Source of the DNA: Segatella copri | GTDB lineage: Bacteria > Bacteroidota > Bacteroidia > Bacteroidales > Bacteroidaceae | Direction: 5' to 3' | Length of the DNA stretch: 64,000 bases | Assembly: GCF_026015625.1 (NCBI RefSeq) | Contig: NZ_JAPDVG010000001.1 | Coordinates: 1,116,001 to 1,180,000, forward strand | In this document: in pieces, positions 15,204 through 22,958 of the stretch | How positions within the stretch are numbered: the stretch's first letter is position 1 | Layout of the letters: each line of letters starts with the position of its first letter | Notes under the pieces: model-generated | What the model saw: only the letters and a program-made list of their open reading frames with translations | Told to the model about the DNA's origin: nothing | Databases searched by the model: none | Translations under genes and position numbers: made by a program

Positions 15204-16030
15204 ACACAAACGAGATATTCAATCAAATGCTTTCGAGCTATGACATAACGACCGAGCTGCAAAAGCGCAATGCTATATTTGAGGTCAACCAGCAGATTAT
15301 TCTTTCTGGTCTTTACAATGGTGGCTTTTTCAACGAGGCAGCTTTCTATGGTGGAACATGTCTGCGTATATTCCATGGATTGCATCGTTTCTCTGAGGAT
15401 ATGGATTTTTCCCTGCTTGCTCCGAATGAAAACTTTGATTTTACACATTATTTTCAGCCCATCATTGACCAATTCGCTATGGTGGGTAGAGAGGTTGAAA
15501 TCAGAAAGAAGGACAAAAAGAACTTTGGAAAAGTGGAGTCTGCCTTTCTGAAAGACAACACAGATGTATATGACATTACATTCCAAACTGAGAAATCTGT
15601 CAAGATCAAGATTGAAGTTGATACTCAACCTCCTTTGAAATTTCAAACAGAACAGAAGTTGCTTCTGCTCCCCCAATCTTTCATGACACGATGTTTCACT
15701 TTGCCAGCCCTCTTTGCAGGAAAGATGCATGCACTGGTGTATCGTGCCTGGAAGAACAGAGTTAAGGGACGTGATTGGTATGACTTCGAATGGTATGTTC
15801 GCCACAATGTTCCTCTTGACTTTACTCACTTGTGCGAAAGAGCCTTGCAGTTCAATCACGAAGAGCTTGACAAGGAGACGTTCCTTCAAAAACTGAATGA
15901 AAGACTTGCCATGGCAGACATGAATCAAATAAAGGCAGATGTGTTGCCTTTTGTCAGGAATCCCAAAGAGTTAGATATTTGGTCGAATGACTATTTTATG
16001 GAACTTGCAAAAATGATCAGATTTGAATGA
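15200..16030 (+). CDS. AbiEii/AbiGii-family nucleotidyltransferase toxin
   Basis: A 276-residue nucleotidyltransferase. The motif FYGGTCLRIFHGLHRFSEDM, then DF, gives G51-G52-T53 and R63-S65-D67-D69, the catalytic core of AbiEii. The later K-x-HAL..R..KGRDWYDFEWY region is typical of the family. Such enzymes transfer nucleotides, in some relatives to tRNA, and slow growth during phage infection. It is translationally coupled to AbiEi. Length is near the family norm. A functional pair is likely as both frames are intact. Confidence 0.88.
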   Translation: MNTNEIFNQMLSSYDITTELQKRNAIFEVNQQIILSGLYNGGFFNEAAFYGGTCLRIFHGLHRFSEDMDFSLLAPNENFDFTHYFQPIIDQFAMVGREVEIRKKDKKNFGKVESAFLKDNTDVYDITFQTEKSVKIKIEVDTQPPLKFQTEQKLLLLPQSFMTRCFTLPALFAGKMHALVYRAWKNRVKGRDWYDFEWYVRHNVPLDFTHLCERALQFNHEELDKETFLQKLNERLAMADMNQIKADVLPFVRNPKELDIWSNDYFMELAKMIRFE

Positions 16031-16045
16031 AAGAAACATTTAGAA

Positions 16046-16195
16046 AACATCCGGGCAGATCATTTCACCGGAAACCCAACATCAGGAAAGGTCATGGTGA
16101 AATGCGGTTTCTCCGACACCGGAATGCTGAACAGATGCAGCCAGCTTGTGGGTGGTGACAAGGATATGGTTAAAGTGTTTAAGTACAAAGGATAA
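16046..16195 (+). pseudogene. C-terminal relic of a GNAT acetyltransferase
   Basis: Fifty in-frame codons encode NIRADHFTGNPTSGKVM to DMVKVFKYKG and a stop, closely matching the end of the GNAT protein at 22346. No start or N-terminal part is present. The AbiEii stop is 15 nt upstream and the AlkZ-related gene begins 6 nt downstream. The fragment differs from the intact gene at about one position in eight, so it comes from a paralogue or an older copy. Confidence 0.85.
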
Positions 16196-16201
16196 AAATA
16201 A

Positions 16202-16876
16202 ATGAACATGAATTTTCCAGAAATATATTCAGCAACAGGCATGATGGAACTGATTCAGCAGATCGGCTTCCTCCCTCTCCTTGATAGTGGCATTGAAGGA
16301 TTCTCTGCCGAAGACATCGTGGCGGAAGACTGCGGTTACGTAAGACTTCCTGAAGGCGGTTGGGACTGGCCGCTATGGAAATGGAAGGGCGAGATTGTGC
16401 AGGAAATGCCGTGTATGTACGGAAAGTTCTTTAACAAGAAAGCAGGATTCATCAGCCAGGAATGGTGGCCGGACTTCTGCAATTACAGAAGAAGCAAATG
16501 CCCCCATCCAGATGAAGAATCGATAGAAGGAGCCATTCTCAGCACGCTTCAATCTACCGGTAGTCTCATCACAAGAGAACTTCGGGCAGCCTGCGGTTTC
16601 ACCGGCAAGGGAATGAGAAGCAAGTTTGACGGTTATCTCACCCGACTGGAAATGGCGACTTACATCGTGACCGAGGATTTCATCTACCCTCGTGACAAGC
16701 ACAATCATGAATATGGCTGGGGATGGTCGCTGCTCAACACTCCCGAAGATCTCTATGGCAGGGAGGCTTGCCAATGCAACCGTACTCCCCAGGAATCTTA
16801 CCAGAAGATTTTCAAACATCTGAAAGAAATCCTGCCTGACGCTTCGGATAAACAGATTATTAAATTAATAGGATAA
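16202..16876 (+). CDS. AlkZ-related protein
   Basis: A 224-residue soluble protein with the pattern of the Bacteroidales AlkZ-related family: IQQIGFLPLL at the start, a W-rich segment (GGWDWPLWKWKGEIVQ), YGKFFNKKAGFIS, and a winged-helix-like region (LQSTGSLITRELRAACGF). True AlkZ is a DNA glycosylase for crosslinks; this family shares only part of the fold, so a DNA-repair role is only suggested. An AlkD-like gene lies at 24720. The PNPOx-like gene starts 2 nt after its stop. Confidence 0.75.
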   Translation: MNMNFPEIYSATGMMELIQQIGFLPLLDSGIEGFSAEDIVAEDCGYVRLPEGGWDWPLWKWKGEIVQEMPCMYGKFFNKKAGFISQEWWPDFCNYRRSKCPHPDEESIEGAILSTLQSTGSLITRELRAACGFTGKGMRSKFDGYLTRLEMATYIVTEDFIYPRDKHNHEYGWGWSLLNTPEDLYGREACQCNRTPQESYQKIFKHLKEILPDASDKQIIKLIG

Positions 16877-16878
16877 AA

Positions 16879-17394
16879 ATGAGAAAGGAATCAAGAGCAA
16901 TGGATAGTGGGTGGGCATTGGAAGTAATGCACAAGGCTCCGTATATAACTGTCAGTTTCATTGACGAAGACGGCAAGCCTTATGGTTTACCCCTGTCACT
17001 CGCATCAGATGATGATGTGAACTGGTATTTTCATGGTGCCTTGGAAGGCAAGAAGTTGGAGGCAATCAAGGCTCATCCTGAGGTTTGCCTTTCAGCCGTA
17101 ACCCGTTGTACGCCTACGGTTGGTCCGAAAGACGGCAGTTTCACCCTGCAATTCAAATCAGCCATTGCATTCGGCAAGGCAGAAATCGTGACCGAGGATG
17201 CTGAGAAGATTCATGGTCTCCGACTAATCAGTGAACGTTTCCTTCCTCAACACATGGATGCTTTCGACGAGAGCATCGCCCGTTCCCTTTCACGCACGGC
17301 TGTAGTTCGCATCACACTTACTGAGCCACCAACCGGCAAGCGCAAGCAGTATGATAAGGAAGGCGTGGAGATGAAATATGGAAGAATGGAATAA
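16879..17394 (+). CDS. Pyridoxamine 5'-phosphate oxidase-fold flavoprotein
   Basis: A 171-residue split-barrel FMN-binding protein. The segments APYITVSFIDEDGKPYGLPL, WYFHGALEGKKLEAIKAHPE and VCLSAVTR are typical of the NimA-like branch of the PNPOx superfamily, which reduces or detoxifies small molecules. It is cytoplasmic. It follows the AlkZ-related gene by 2 nt. The sequence does not show whether it binds FMN or F420; FMN is usual in Bacteroidetes. Nitroimidazole resistance should not be inferred from this similarity. Confidence 0.8.
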   Translation: MRKESRAMDSGWALEVMHKAPYITVSFIDEDGKPYGLPLSLASDDDVNWYFHGALEGKKLEAIKAHPEVCLSAVTRCTPTVGPKDGSFTLQFKSAIAFGKAEIVTEDAEKIHGLRLISERFLPQHMDAFDESIARSLSRTAVVRITLTEPPTGKRKQYDKEGVEMKYGRME

Positions 17395-17418
17395 ACGAAC
17401 TTTTAAAACATTTTGATT

Positions 17419-17650
17419 ATGGTAAAGATAAAGTTAAGCAATGGCGTGGAAATGCCGCAACTGGGTTATGGTGTTTATCAGGTGGAACCTGATCCAACCC
17501 TACCCTCACCCAGATAGGCGAGAAATACGGCAAGACTGCTGCACAGGTAGCCTTGCACTGGCTGTTGCAGAGCGATGTAATCATCATCCCGAAGACTGTT
17601 CATAAGGAACGAATGCAAGAGAATCTGAACATTTGCATAAAAATCATTAG
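17419..17650 (+). pseudogene. Aldo/keto reductase relic with internal deletion
   Basis: The ATG at 17419 starts MVKIKLSNGVEMPQLGYGVY, the usual AKR N-terminus, but reaches TAG at 17515. From 17505 another frame carries the AKR C-terminus (IGEKYGKTAAQVALHWLLQ, IIIPKTVHKERMQENL). About 200 codons between are gone, including the catalytic K and H, and the two parts are out of frame. It is a dead gene. Confidence 0.85.
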
Positions 17651-17661
17651 GATGGAGAATT

Positions 17662-17859
17662 ATGGAAGAAAAATTATCGACTATATATTTGGTAAACGGT
17701 CAAACAGCTCTGCAGTATCTTATGAACGTGAGCAAAAAATACAGGCAAATAGCGACCGAAGCGATATTCGAGTGTTTGAGACTGGGATATCCCCTCAACG
17801 ACATGGAAATATCAGGCAAAGCTCGCGAGCTGCTGAGGAAGAGGAATGTAATTGGTTAA
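17662..17859 (+). CDS. Hypothetical 65-residue protein
   Basis: A small helical, basic protein beginning MEEKLSTIYLVNGQTALQYL and ending LLRKRNVIG, without signal peptide or cysteine motif. I recognise no family. It starts just after the AKR relic and ends 10 nt before the end of the convergent six-gene operon. Its regular composition and clean start favour a real gene. Confidence 0.5.
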   Translation: MEEKLSTIYLVNGQTALQYLMNVSKKYRQIATEAIFECLRLGYPLNDMEISGKARELLRKRNVIG

Positions 17860-17869
17860 AATGATTTTT

Positions 17870-18214
17870 TCAAATTTTCTTCAAACTGAAGCAAAGGGTG
17901 TCCGTACCAATCTCTTGGTACCAATGCTGGAGCAAAGCTACACGATTTAATTTTATCCAAGCAATCACACTCTCTGCATCTTCATCAGAAAGCAACTTTG
18001 CATTAGGTTTTCTCATCGGATTATCCTCTATCGTAAAATATTCAAATTGCTTTCGGTTAACCATTACACCTAGAAAGGGCGTGAAAGTCATAGTCGTTTC
18101 AAAAGGAATATAAACTCTGATCTTATGACTAAGCCCTATGCTTTCTTGCCAGAAACATGAAATGTCAAAAAAGGGAGGGTAAAAGTAAGGCTTGTCTTTT
18201 CTTGGAATAATCAT
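17870..18214 (-). CDS. DUF4160-like small protein
   Basis: A 114-residue protein whose C-terminal half (LSDEDAESVIAWIKLNRVAL, then LQHWYQEIGTDTL) resembles DUF4160, in which ...W-x-x-L-N/H-...-L-x-x-W patterns recur. The N-terminal part (IPFETTMTFTPFLGV) is less familiar. DUF4160 genes often appear in toxin-antitoxin-like pairs, but no such function is proved. It overlaps the phosphoesterase gene by 4 nt and is the last gene of the six-gene operon. Confidence 0.6.
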   Translation of the reverse strand: MIIPRKDKPYFYPPFFDISCFWQESIGLSHKIRVYIPFETTMTFTPFLGVMVNRKQFEYFTIEDNPMRKPNAKLLSDEDAESVIAWIKLNRVALLQHWYQEIGTDTLCFSLKKI

Positions 18215-18804
18215 AAATTGATCATATTTGGTTGATTACAAAACTCATAATTCTCAGTAACAATCGAGGCATTGGAAAACAACACAGTGCTGCATTCGCT
18301 CATCCCATAGGCATTATGAATGTGCCCGAAGAGATGAGCCTCCGGCTTGATGCGTTTAACTGCATCTAGCAATGTTCTGCTGCCATAATGTAAACCTGCA
18401 CTTTCATCCATAATGAGATAGGGTGGCTGATGAGTGATAAGCACGTCGGTATTGGAAGGAATGTTCTCCAACATTTTAGTATAGTTACCACTTATATCAT
18501 CTTCCACGAACATCGGGATGCCGAAGAACTTTATGCCTTCTATCGTTACACCGTTACCATAAAGATAATGGCAGTTTTCGGGCAGACCATTGATATCGGC
18601 TCCGAAAAGACAGTCGTCATGGTTTCCTGCTATGAAAACTTTGTGTTTGTATGGCAAGGCACAGAACCATTCCATAAAGTCGATAACTTCGGCTTCAGTT
18701 CCTACCATCGTGAAGTCACCGGAATGAACTATCACGTCAGCTGCAGGAAGATCCTGCAGCTGACGATGCTGGCTGTGAGTGTCGGAAATGTGAAGTATCT
18801 TCAT
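18211..18804 (-). CDS. Calcineurin-like metallophosphoesterase, small type
   Basis: A 197-residue enzyme with all family motifs: ISDTHSQH at residues 6-13, HSGDF near 27, GNHDD near 60, LITHQPP near 123 and FGHIHNAYG near 159. It resembles the MPPED/YfcE-like group, which cleaves cyclic or phosphodiester bonds; the substrate cannot be read from sequence. It overlaps its upstream neighbour (nuclease-like) and downstream neighbour (DUF4160-like) by 4 nt each, so the three are translated together. Confidence 0.87.
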   Translation of the reverse strand: MKILHISDTHSQHRQLQDLPAADVIVHSGDFTMVGTEAEVIDFMEWFCALPYKHKVFIAGNHDDCLFGADINGLPENCHYLYGNGVTIEGIKFFGIPMFVEDDISGNYTKMLENIPSNTDVLITHQPPYLIMDESAGLHYGSRTLLDAVKRIKPEAHLFGHIHNAYGMSECSTVLFSNASIVTENYEFCNQPNMINL

Positions 18805-19454
18805 TTATTTTCGGAAGAGGAAATTCCATCTATTATTTTCTTAGAGATGTCTTCTCCTTTTTCTAAGTCAAAACAATAAAACTCTGTTTCAGCGCCTTTT
18901 GACTCAATTTTTTTATGGATATTTGTGATAGTTCCATTGTCATGGCTTTTTACTATCATGATAAAAAAGGTTAGGCAAGTAGGCTCATTACTCAACTTGC
19001 AGAAGTCTTTGGCGAAGGCAGACTCTTCTGGGTTTAGAGCCTTGAACTCGATAAGAGCAATTCTGTCGAATTTATCATTGTGGATACTGAGGTCTATCAT
19101 GGCTGACTGTCCCGTTTTTTCTTTTCCATCAGCTTTGTATGGGACAACTTTTATATGCTCTTTACTAAAAACATATTTTTCTTCAGTTGGGGTTTCCACA
19201 GAATAATATGCATTCCACTGATTAGCTTCACAATACTTGTTGAATTGCTCAACAAATATAAATCTCAACTCTTGCTCGCTGATGCGAGTTTCACTATCAC
19301 GATATTGCTCACTGTATTTGGGGAAGATAATTCTTGATTGTGATTCACAAAAATCTTTATGATTTCCATCCCCTTCTCTTTGCGTATGATACACTTTTTG
19401 GATAACATCAAAAGTGTCTTTAATAATTTTTTCTATACGTTCTCTGTCTGTCAC
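18801..19454 (-). CDS. PD-(D/E)XK nuclease-like protein
   Basis: A 217-residue protein. An E-rich N-terminal helix (ISEQELRFIFVEQFNKYCE) is followed by AMIDLSIHNDKFDRIALIEFK, which fits the D-(x)n-E-x-K core of the PD-(D/E)XK nuclease fold. No other domain is seen. It could be an active nuclease or a nucleic-acid-binding relative. It ends with a 4-nt overlap onto the phosphoesterase gene and starts 11 nt after the MBL gene. Assignment is from motif only. Confidence 0.55.
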   Translation of the reverse strand: MTDRERIEKIIKDTFDVIQKVYHTQREGDGNHKDFCESQSRIIFPKYSEQYRDSETRISEQELRFIFVEQFNKYCEANQWNAYYSVETPTEEKYVFSKEHIKVVPYKADGKEKTGQSAMIDLSIHNDKFDRIALIEFKALNPEESAFAKDFCKLSNEPTCLTFFIMIVKSHDNGTITNIHKKIESKGAETEFYCFDLEKGEDISKKIIDGISSSENK

Positions 19455-19465
19455 AATTATGAAGT

Positions 19466-20743
19466 TTATAATTCAGCCCCAGCCTCCTTATGGATGCAGA
19501 TGACCTCCTTGGGTTTAACAATATCTATAACTTTCTTGATGCACTCTCTCGAAGCATGTCCTGAGGTATGAATATCCACCACATTGGGAAATGCCTCTCG
19601 AAAGTCTCTGTAAGCAGGATTTTGCTTTACTTGCAATGGGTCTTTGTAATAACCATCCCAAGCAGAATAGATGAGAAGAACCTCTGACGAAGATAATCCT
19701 TGACACATTTTCTTCACAAAATCCAAATGGCTAGCCCCTGTTACCAAGACAAAGCCTTTCTTTTGCATCTCACCGAGTTTAGGATCATCCTCCCCCACAT
19801 ACTTAAAGTGAAAAGCAAACAAGCCCTTTGAAGATTTTGCTTCTCGATGTGTAAAGATTCTCATCGCCCTGCCCATCATTCCACCAGTGTAGTATAGTCC
19901 CTTACGAGCTTTGAGAGCTGCCGTTTTCACACTAGCCAATCTCTCAATATCCGTGGCAGAAGTCAAGACTATCACATACTTGAAAGCACTCATCACACAA
20001 GCCATACGTCTAGACACCTCACTTTCTTGAATACAAAGGTCTCCACGCTTCAGTGTAGTTCCTTCTGTGATAAGCAAGTCTATATTAGAAGCATATCTAT
20101 GAAGCGTAGGATATAATCCTTTGCCAAGATAGCCATGGTCACGATAATCACCAGTATGCCATATGCGTTTTCCGTCAGCTTCGATAAGAAACATATAGGA
20201 GTCATAGATGCTATGGCTATTAAAAAAAGGAGTGATACGGATATCCCCTATCATAAAAGATTTTGGCCGAGTATGCGGTGCTGTACGCTCCCATATATGA
20301 AAATCTTTTATCTTCCTTATTTTCTGCTCATCATCTATCAATATCTTACTTTTTTCTTCCGAATCTTTCCATTCTTGCTCATGAGCTATTTTCAACAGGT
20401 CATACTTCGCAAGCATTAGTTCTTGACCTCCCACTCCTATATATTGAGGCACATCGCAAGGAATTAGGTCAAACAAGCCGACATGATCTTCATGTGCATG
20501 AGTATATAACACCGCTTGGTGCTGCTTAACATTTTGCGCAAAGATGTCACGCACCTGAGCTTCATCTTGCTCAGGTGTAGTAGGAACAGTACAACCAGGC
20601 AAGTTCTGACCGAAATCCACAAAGACACGAGAAGTCTTCGTTGATATTTCAGTAATACATCCACCTATTTGGTCTATTCCACGATGAATCGTAACTACAA
20701 CATCGCTATCTTTTAGATATGTTTGAAATCTTGCCATCGTCAT
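19466..20743 (-). CDS. MBL-fold hydrolase of RNase J / beta-CASP type
   Basis: A 425-residue protein. The metal motif THAHEDHVG is near residue 81, a further HTGDYRDHG is near 194, and FFNSHS supplies another histidine. The segment IVLTSATDIERLAS and the late HTSGHASRECI and KPKEVICIHKE match the beta-CASP and RNase J C-terminal motifs. It is probably a nuclease acting on RNA or single-stranded DNA; it is shorter than housekeeping RNase J (about 550 residues). ATG 20737 is an alternative start. It sits third in the six-gene operon. Confidence 0.8.
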   Translation of the reverse strand: MTMARFQTYLKDSDVVVTIHRGIDQIGGCITEISTKTSRVFVDFGQNLPGCTVPTTPEQDEAQVRDIFAQNVKQHQAVLYTHAHEDHVGLFDLIPCDVPQYIGVGGQELMLAKYDLLKIAHEQEWKDSEEKSKILIDDEQKIRKIKDFHIWERTAPHTRPKSFMIGDIRITPFFNSHSIYDSYMFLIEADGKRIWHTGDYRDHGYLGKGLYPTLHRYASNIDLLITEGTTLKRGDLCIQESEVSRRMACVMSAFKYVIVLTSATDIERLASVKTAALKARKGLYYTGGMMGRAMRIFTHREAKSSKGLFAFHFKYVGEDDPKLGEMQKKGFVLVTGASHLDFVKKMCQGLSSSEVLLIYSAWDGYYKDPLQVKQNPAYRDFREAFPNVVDIHTSGHASRECIKKVIDIVKPKEVICIHKEAGAEL

Positions 20744-20815
20744 TCAATTTCATTGTGTTATTAGAAAAACGTATACTTATTAGAAATATTGTCTTAAATC
20801 CATCTTTTTTCCCCT

Positions 20816-21286
20816 TCATATTAAAGACAATTCGGAGAACTTATCCCCCAACAATTCCTTTAGTTGTTGTTCATTCATCAAATGGTCATCTGATACAACT
20901 TCAACTAAGGTTACTAATCTCACAGAATCCTCATGCCAAGAGCCTATTCCCCACGTTACAGTTTCAAAGGACTTACTTACCAGATGCAAACTTTCCATAT
21001 CTGTCATTTGCAATTCATGGCCAGTTGGCTGGAAGACAAGAAAGAGTACACGAGCTATCTTACGCCCCCCACACAAGGATTCAAGCTTATCTTGCGTCAT
21101 TTTGCAAACCAATTTATATGGCTTATTCCATAAATCAAACTCCTCACAATCAAAGGCTACAAGTTTGCCTTTTGTAAGAAAGAAGGACTCAAAGTCATCA
21201 TTATCAATGCTTACCACCATACGGGTCTGATAAAACTCCCTCATCAGACCCTTTATTATTTCAATATTGCTTATCATTGATTTCAC
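20816..21286 (-). CDS. Hypothetical protein of the six-gene operon
   Basis: A 156-residue soluble protein, beginning MKSMISNIEIIKGLMREFYQ (an ATG nine nt further in is an alternative) and ending LLGDKFSELSLI. It has alternating strands and helices (TRMVVSIDNDDFESFF, KIARVLFLVF, VRLVTLVEVV), no membrane segment and no motif I know. It overlaps the upstream DnaE-like gene by 4 nt, so the two products are probably made in equal amounts and may form a complex. The gap of 72 nt to the MBL gene is the largest in the operon. Confidence 0.6.
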   Translation of the reverse strand: MKSMISNIEIIKGLMREFYQTRMVVSIDNDDFESFFLTKGKLVAFDCEEFDLWNKPYKLVCKMTQDKLESLCGGRKIARVLFLVFQPTGHELQMTDMESLHLVSKSFETVTWGIGSWHEDSVRLVTLVEVVSDDHLMNEQQLKELLGDKFSELSLI

Positions 21287-21783
21287 TTCAATACTCTTCG
21301 TATAATGACTCTCGTATTCTCCAATTTCAGCATCGGCTGAGACATATAGGTGGTAAACTCACAGCCGTGCTCCTTCATCCAATTCACCACCTCATTTCTA
21401 ACCTCGTTGTCATAGCAGATGGTGAGACCTAAAGGAAGAGTTACTTGAAAATCTTTTGGTTCGATTTCCTTGCCTGTCACCATTGGGTTGCTAGGTTCAA
21501 GCCCAAGGCAGTATGCCACATAGCTGCCAGCCAATATTCCCTTGGAAGGCTCAGCACTGTATCCTAATTGTTCTTTTACTTTATCCATTACATCTCTCAA
21601 TGTCATTAGGTCCTTAGCAATACCCAAGTTTGCAAATACTAGCAACTCCTCTTTTATTCGGGTTTCGATTTCAGGTGTCAGGGAATCGAATTTCTGCTTT
21701 GCACCAAACATAGTTTGGAATGTCAACGACTCGTTGAGTGTTCTCTGTTGCAGTTGCACCTTGCGTTTCTGTTTTTTGTTCAT
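21283..21783 (-). CDS. DnaE-palm-like protein without catalytic aspartates
   Basis: A 166-residue protein, first gene of the six-gene operon. GILAGSYVAYCLGLEPSNPM and LPLGLTICYDNEVRNEVVNW recall the palm of C-family polymerases (DnaE), where GSxxxYxLGIT..DP is followed by PPDIDVDFEHERREEVI. In that comparison the three aspartates of DIDVD are replaced by G, T and C, so polymerase activity is unlikely. No PHP, finger or OB parts are present. It may bind DNA or a polymerase partner. The similarity is read by eye and needs profile searching. Confidence 0.55.
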   Translation of the reverse strand: MNKKQKRKVQLQQRTLNESLTFQTMFGAKQKFDSLTPEIETRIKEELLVFANLGIAKDLMTLRDVMDKVKEQLGYSAEPSKGILAGSYVAYCLGLEPSNPMVTGKEIEPKDFQVTLPLGLTICYDNEVRNEVVNWMKEHGCEFTTYMSQPMLKLENTRVIIRRVLK

Positions 21784-21954
21784 TGTTCATTATGTATTTT
21801 AAGTTCTACAATATCATAAGAAGCATCTTTTTCATGTGCTCCTTATATTTCTATAATACGATAATCCCAATGTAATAATTTTCGAAAAGTCTCTATTTCT
21901 GCACACTTTTACAAGAAATGAGCAAGGATTTCACAAAGTTTAACTATAATGATT

Positions 21955-22116
21955 AGGGGCTTTTTTCCGGTCATTAAGGATTTCCGGTTATTCAAGATGT
22001 CCCCAAGTTGTCCCTCAATGCCTCTCTAGCTTATAAATAAGGTTAAATCAAGTTCGCCCTGCAAACAAAATCCATCCATATAATCACTTTTCTGAATATT
22101 TTTTGTATTTTTGCAG
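21955..22116 (+). repeat. Dispersed repeat plus duplicated promoter block, copy 2
   Basis: TTAGGGGC and CCGGTCATTAAGGATTTC (21967-21984) lead into 22030-22116, almost identical to 11611-11698 and ending with the same TATTTTTG box (22106-22113). The start TTAGGGGC..TTTTCCGGTC is also seen at 25849-25866. Confidence 0.85.
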
Positions 22117-22178
22117 CATCGGGGCATGGATGGGAATGAAAGTCTGGCACCATAAGACAATGCACAAGAAATTCAAAT
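22116..22178 (+). pseudogene. Internal fragment of the DUF1294 gene
   Basis: Sixty-three nt copy 13073-13135 with one substitution, joined exactly to the end of the duplicated promoter block. In frame it reads WMGMKVWHHKTMHKKFK and then KLKNEAYE and stop at 22201. It is too short to fold as the membrane protein. Confidence 0.85.
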
Positions 22179-22193
22179 TAAAGAACGAAGCAT

Positions 22194-22304
22194 ATGAGTA
22201 ATACAATGAATGGGATTTATTGGAAGGGCATTAAGCAACGGATAGGGAGATTCTTTGAGAAGGTGCACGAATGTATACTTATCTTTACCGACTGGCTGGG
22301 GTAA
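22194..22304 (+). CDS. Possible 36-residue small protein
   Basis: ATG 22194 opens a frame beginning MSNTMNGIYWKGIKQR and ending ILIFTDWLG, with an amphipathic, basic first half and hydrophobic end, as in membrane-binding small proteins. It follows the DUF1294 fragment with an 8-nt overlap and precedes the GNAT gene by 41 nt. No family is recognised; it could be chance. Confidence 0.3.
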   Translation: MSNTMNGIYWKGIKQRIGRFFEKVHECILIFTDWLG

Positions 22305-22345
22305 GCACACATAATAAATAGACAGCAAAACATTGATATAAACTG

Positions 22346-22906
22346 ATGGAAACAGAAAGAATTTTACTTCGCTATTGGCAGGAATCAGATGCAGAGGCAC
22401 TCTTCAAGTACGCCTCCGACCCTGACGTAGGACCACGTGCTGGATGGCCGGCGCATAAGTCTGTAGAAGAAAGTCGGGAGATAATCCGGACTTTCTTCCA
22501 TAATGAAACGACTTGGGCGATTGTGTTGAAAGAAACTGGCGAGGCAATCGGCTGCATCGGCTACTACACCCATGAAAACAGCAACATCCCTATCGGAGAA
22601 AACGACTGCGAGGTGGGCTACTGGGTAGGAAAGCCTTATTGGAACAAGGGAATCTGCACCGAAGCCTTGAAGCTGATGCTCGACTACTGCATCCACGAGA
22701 AGCAGTTCAAAAACATCTGGGCAGACCACTTCACCGGAAATCCTGCATCAGGAAGAGTCATGGAGAAATGCGGTTTCGTCGATACTGGTATGTTGAATAA
22801 ATGTAGCCAGCTTGTGGGTGGCGACAGGGATATGGTTAAAGTGTTTAAGTACAAAGAATGGAATAAATCTCCGATAATGGTAAAATCTTCCGAAAACCAG
22901 GTATAA
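22346..22906 (+). CDS. GNAT acetyltransferase, RimJ/RimL-like
   Basis: A 186-residue N-acetyltransferase. METERILLRYWQESDAEALF is the usual RimL-type start, GYWVGKPYWNKGICTEALKL holds the acetyl-CoA loop, and NPASGRVMEKCGF the last motif. It transfers an acetyl group from acetyl-CoA to an amine; the target is unknown. Relics of the same family occur at 14233 and 16046. It precedes an AraC regulator with which it shares direction. Confidence 0.88.
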   Translation: METERILLRYWQESDAEALFKYASDPDVGPRAGWPAHKSVEESREIIRTFFHNETTWAIVLKETGEAIGCIGYYTHENSNIPIGENDCEVGYWVGKPYWNKGICTEALKLMLDYCIHEKQFKNIWADHFTGNPASGRVMEKCGFVDTGMLNKCSQLVGGDRDMVKVFKYKEWNKSPIMVKSSENQV

Positions 22907-22926
22907 GCTCTTTTGGAGAATGTGCG

Positions 22927-22934
22927 TATCTTTG
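22927..22934 (+). promoter_or_regulatory. -7 box (TATCTTTG) that decides the AraC gene start
   Basis: The box lies downstream of the ATG at 22920, so that ATG is not transcribed from it. With transcription starting near 22941, ATG 22959 (preceded by AGGATT) is the best start and ATG 22947 second. Confidence 0.55.
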
Positions 22935-22958
22935 CAAAAATTTAAAATGAATAGGATT

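Larger units (their letters stand above)
21784..22345. other. Intergenic region with repeat copy, gene fragment and a tiny frame
   Basis: Divergent gap between the six-gene operon and the GNAT gene. It holds the second promoter-block copy (21955-22116), a DUF1294 fragment (22116-22178) and a 36-codon frame (22194-22304). No consensus promoter for the minus-strand operon could be found in 21784-21960. Confidence 0.6.
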
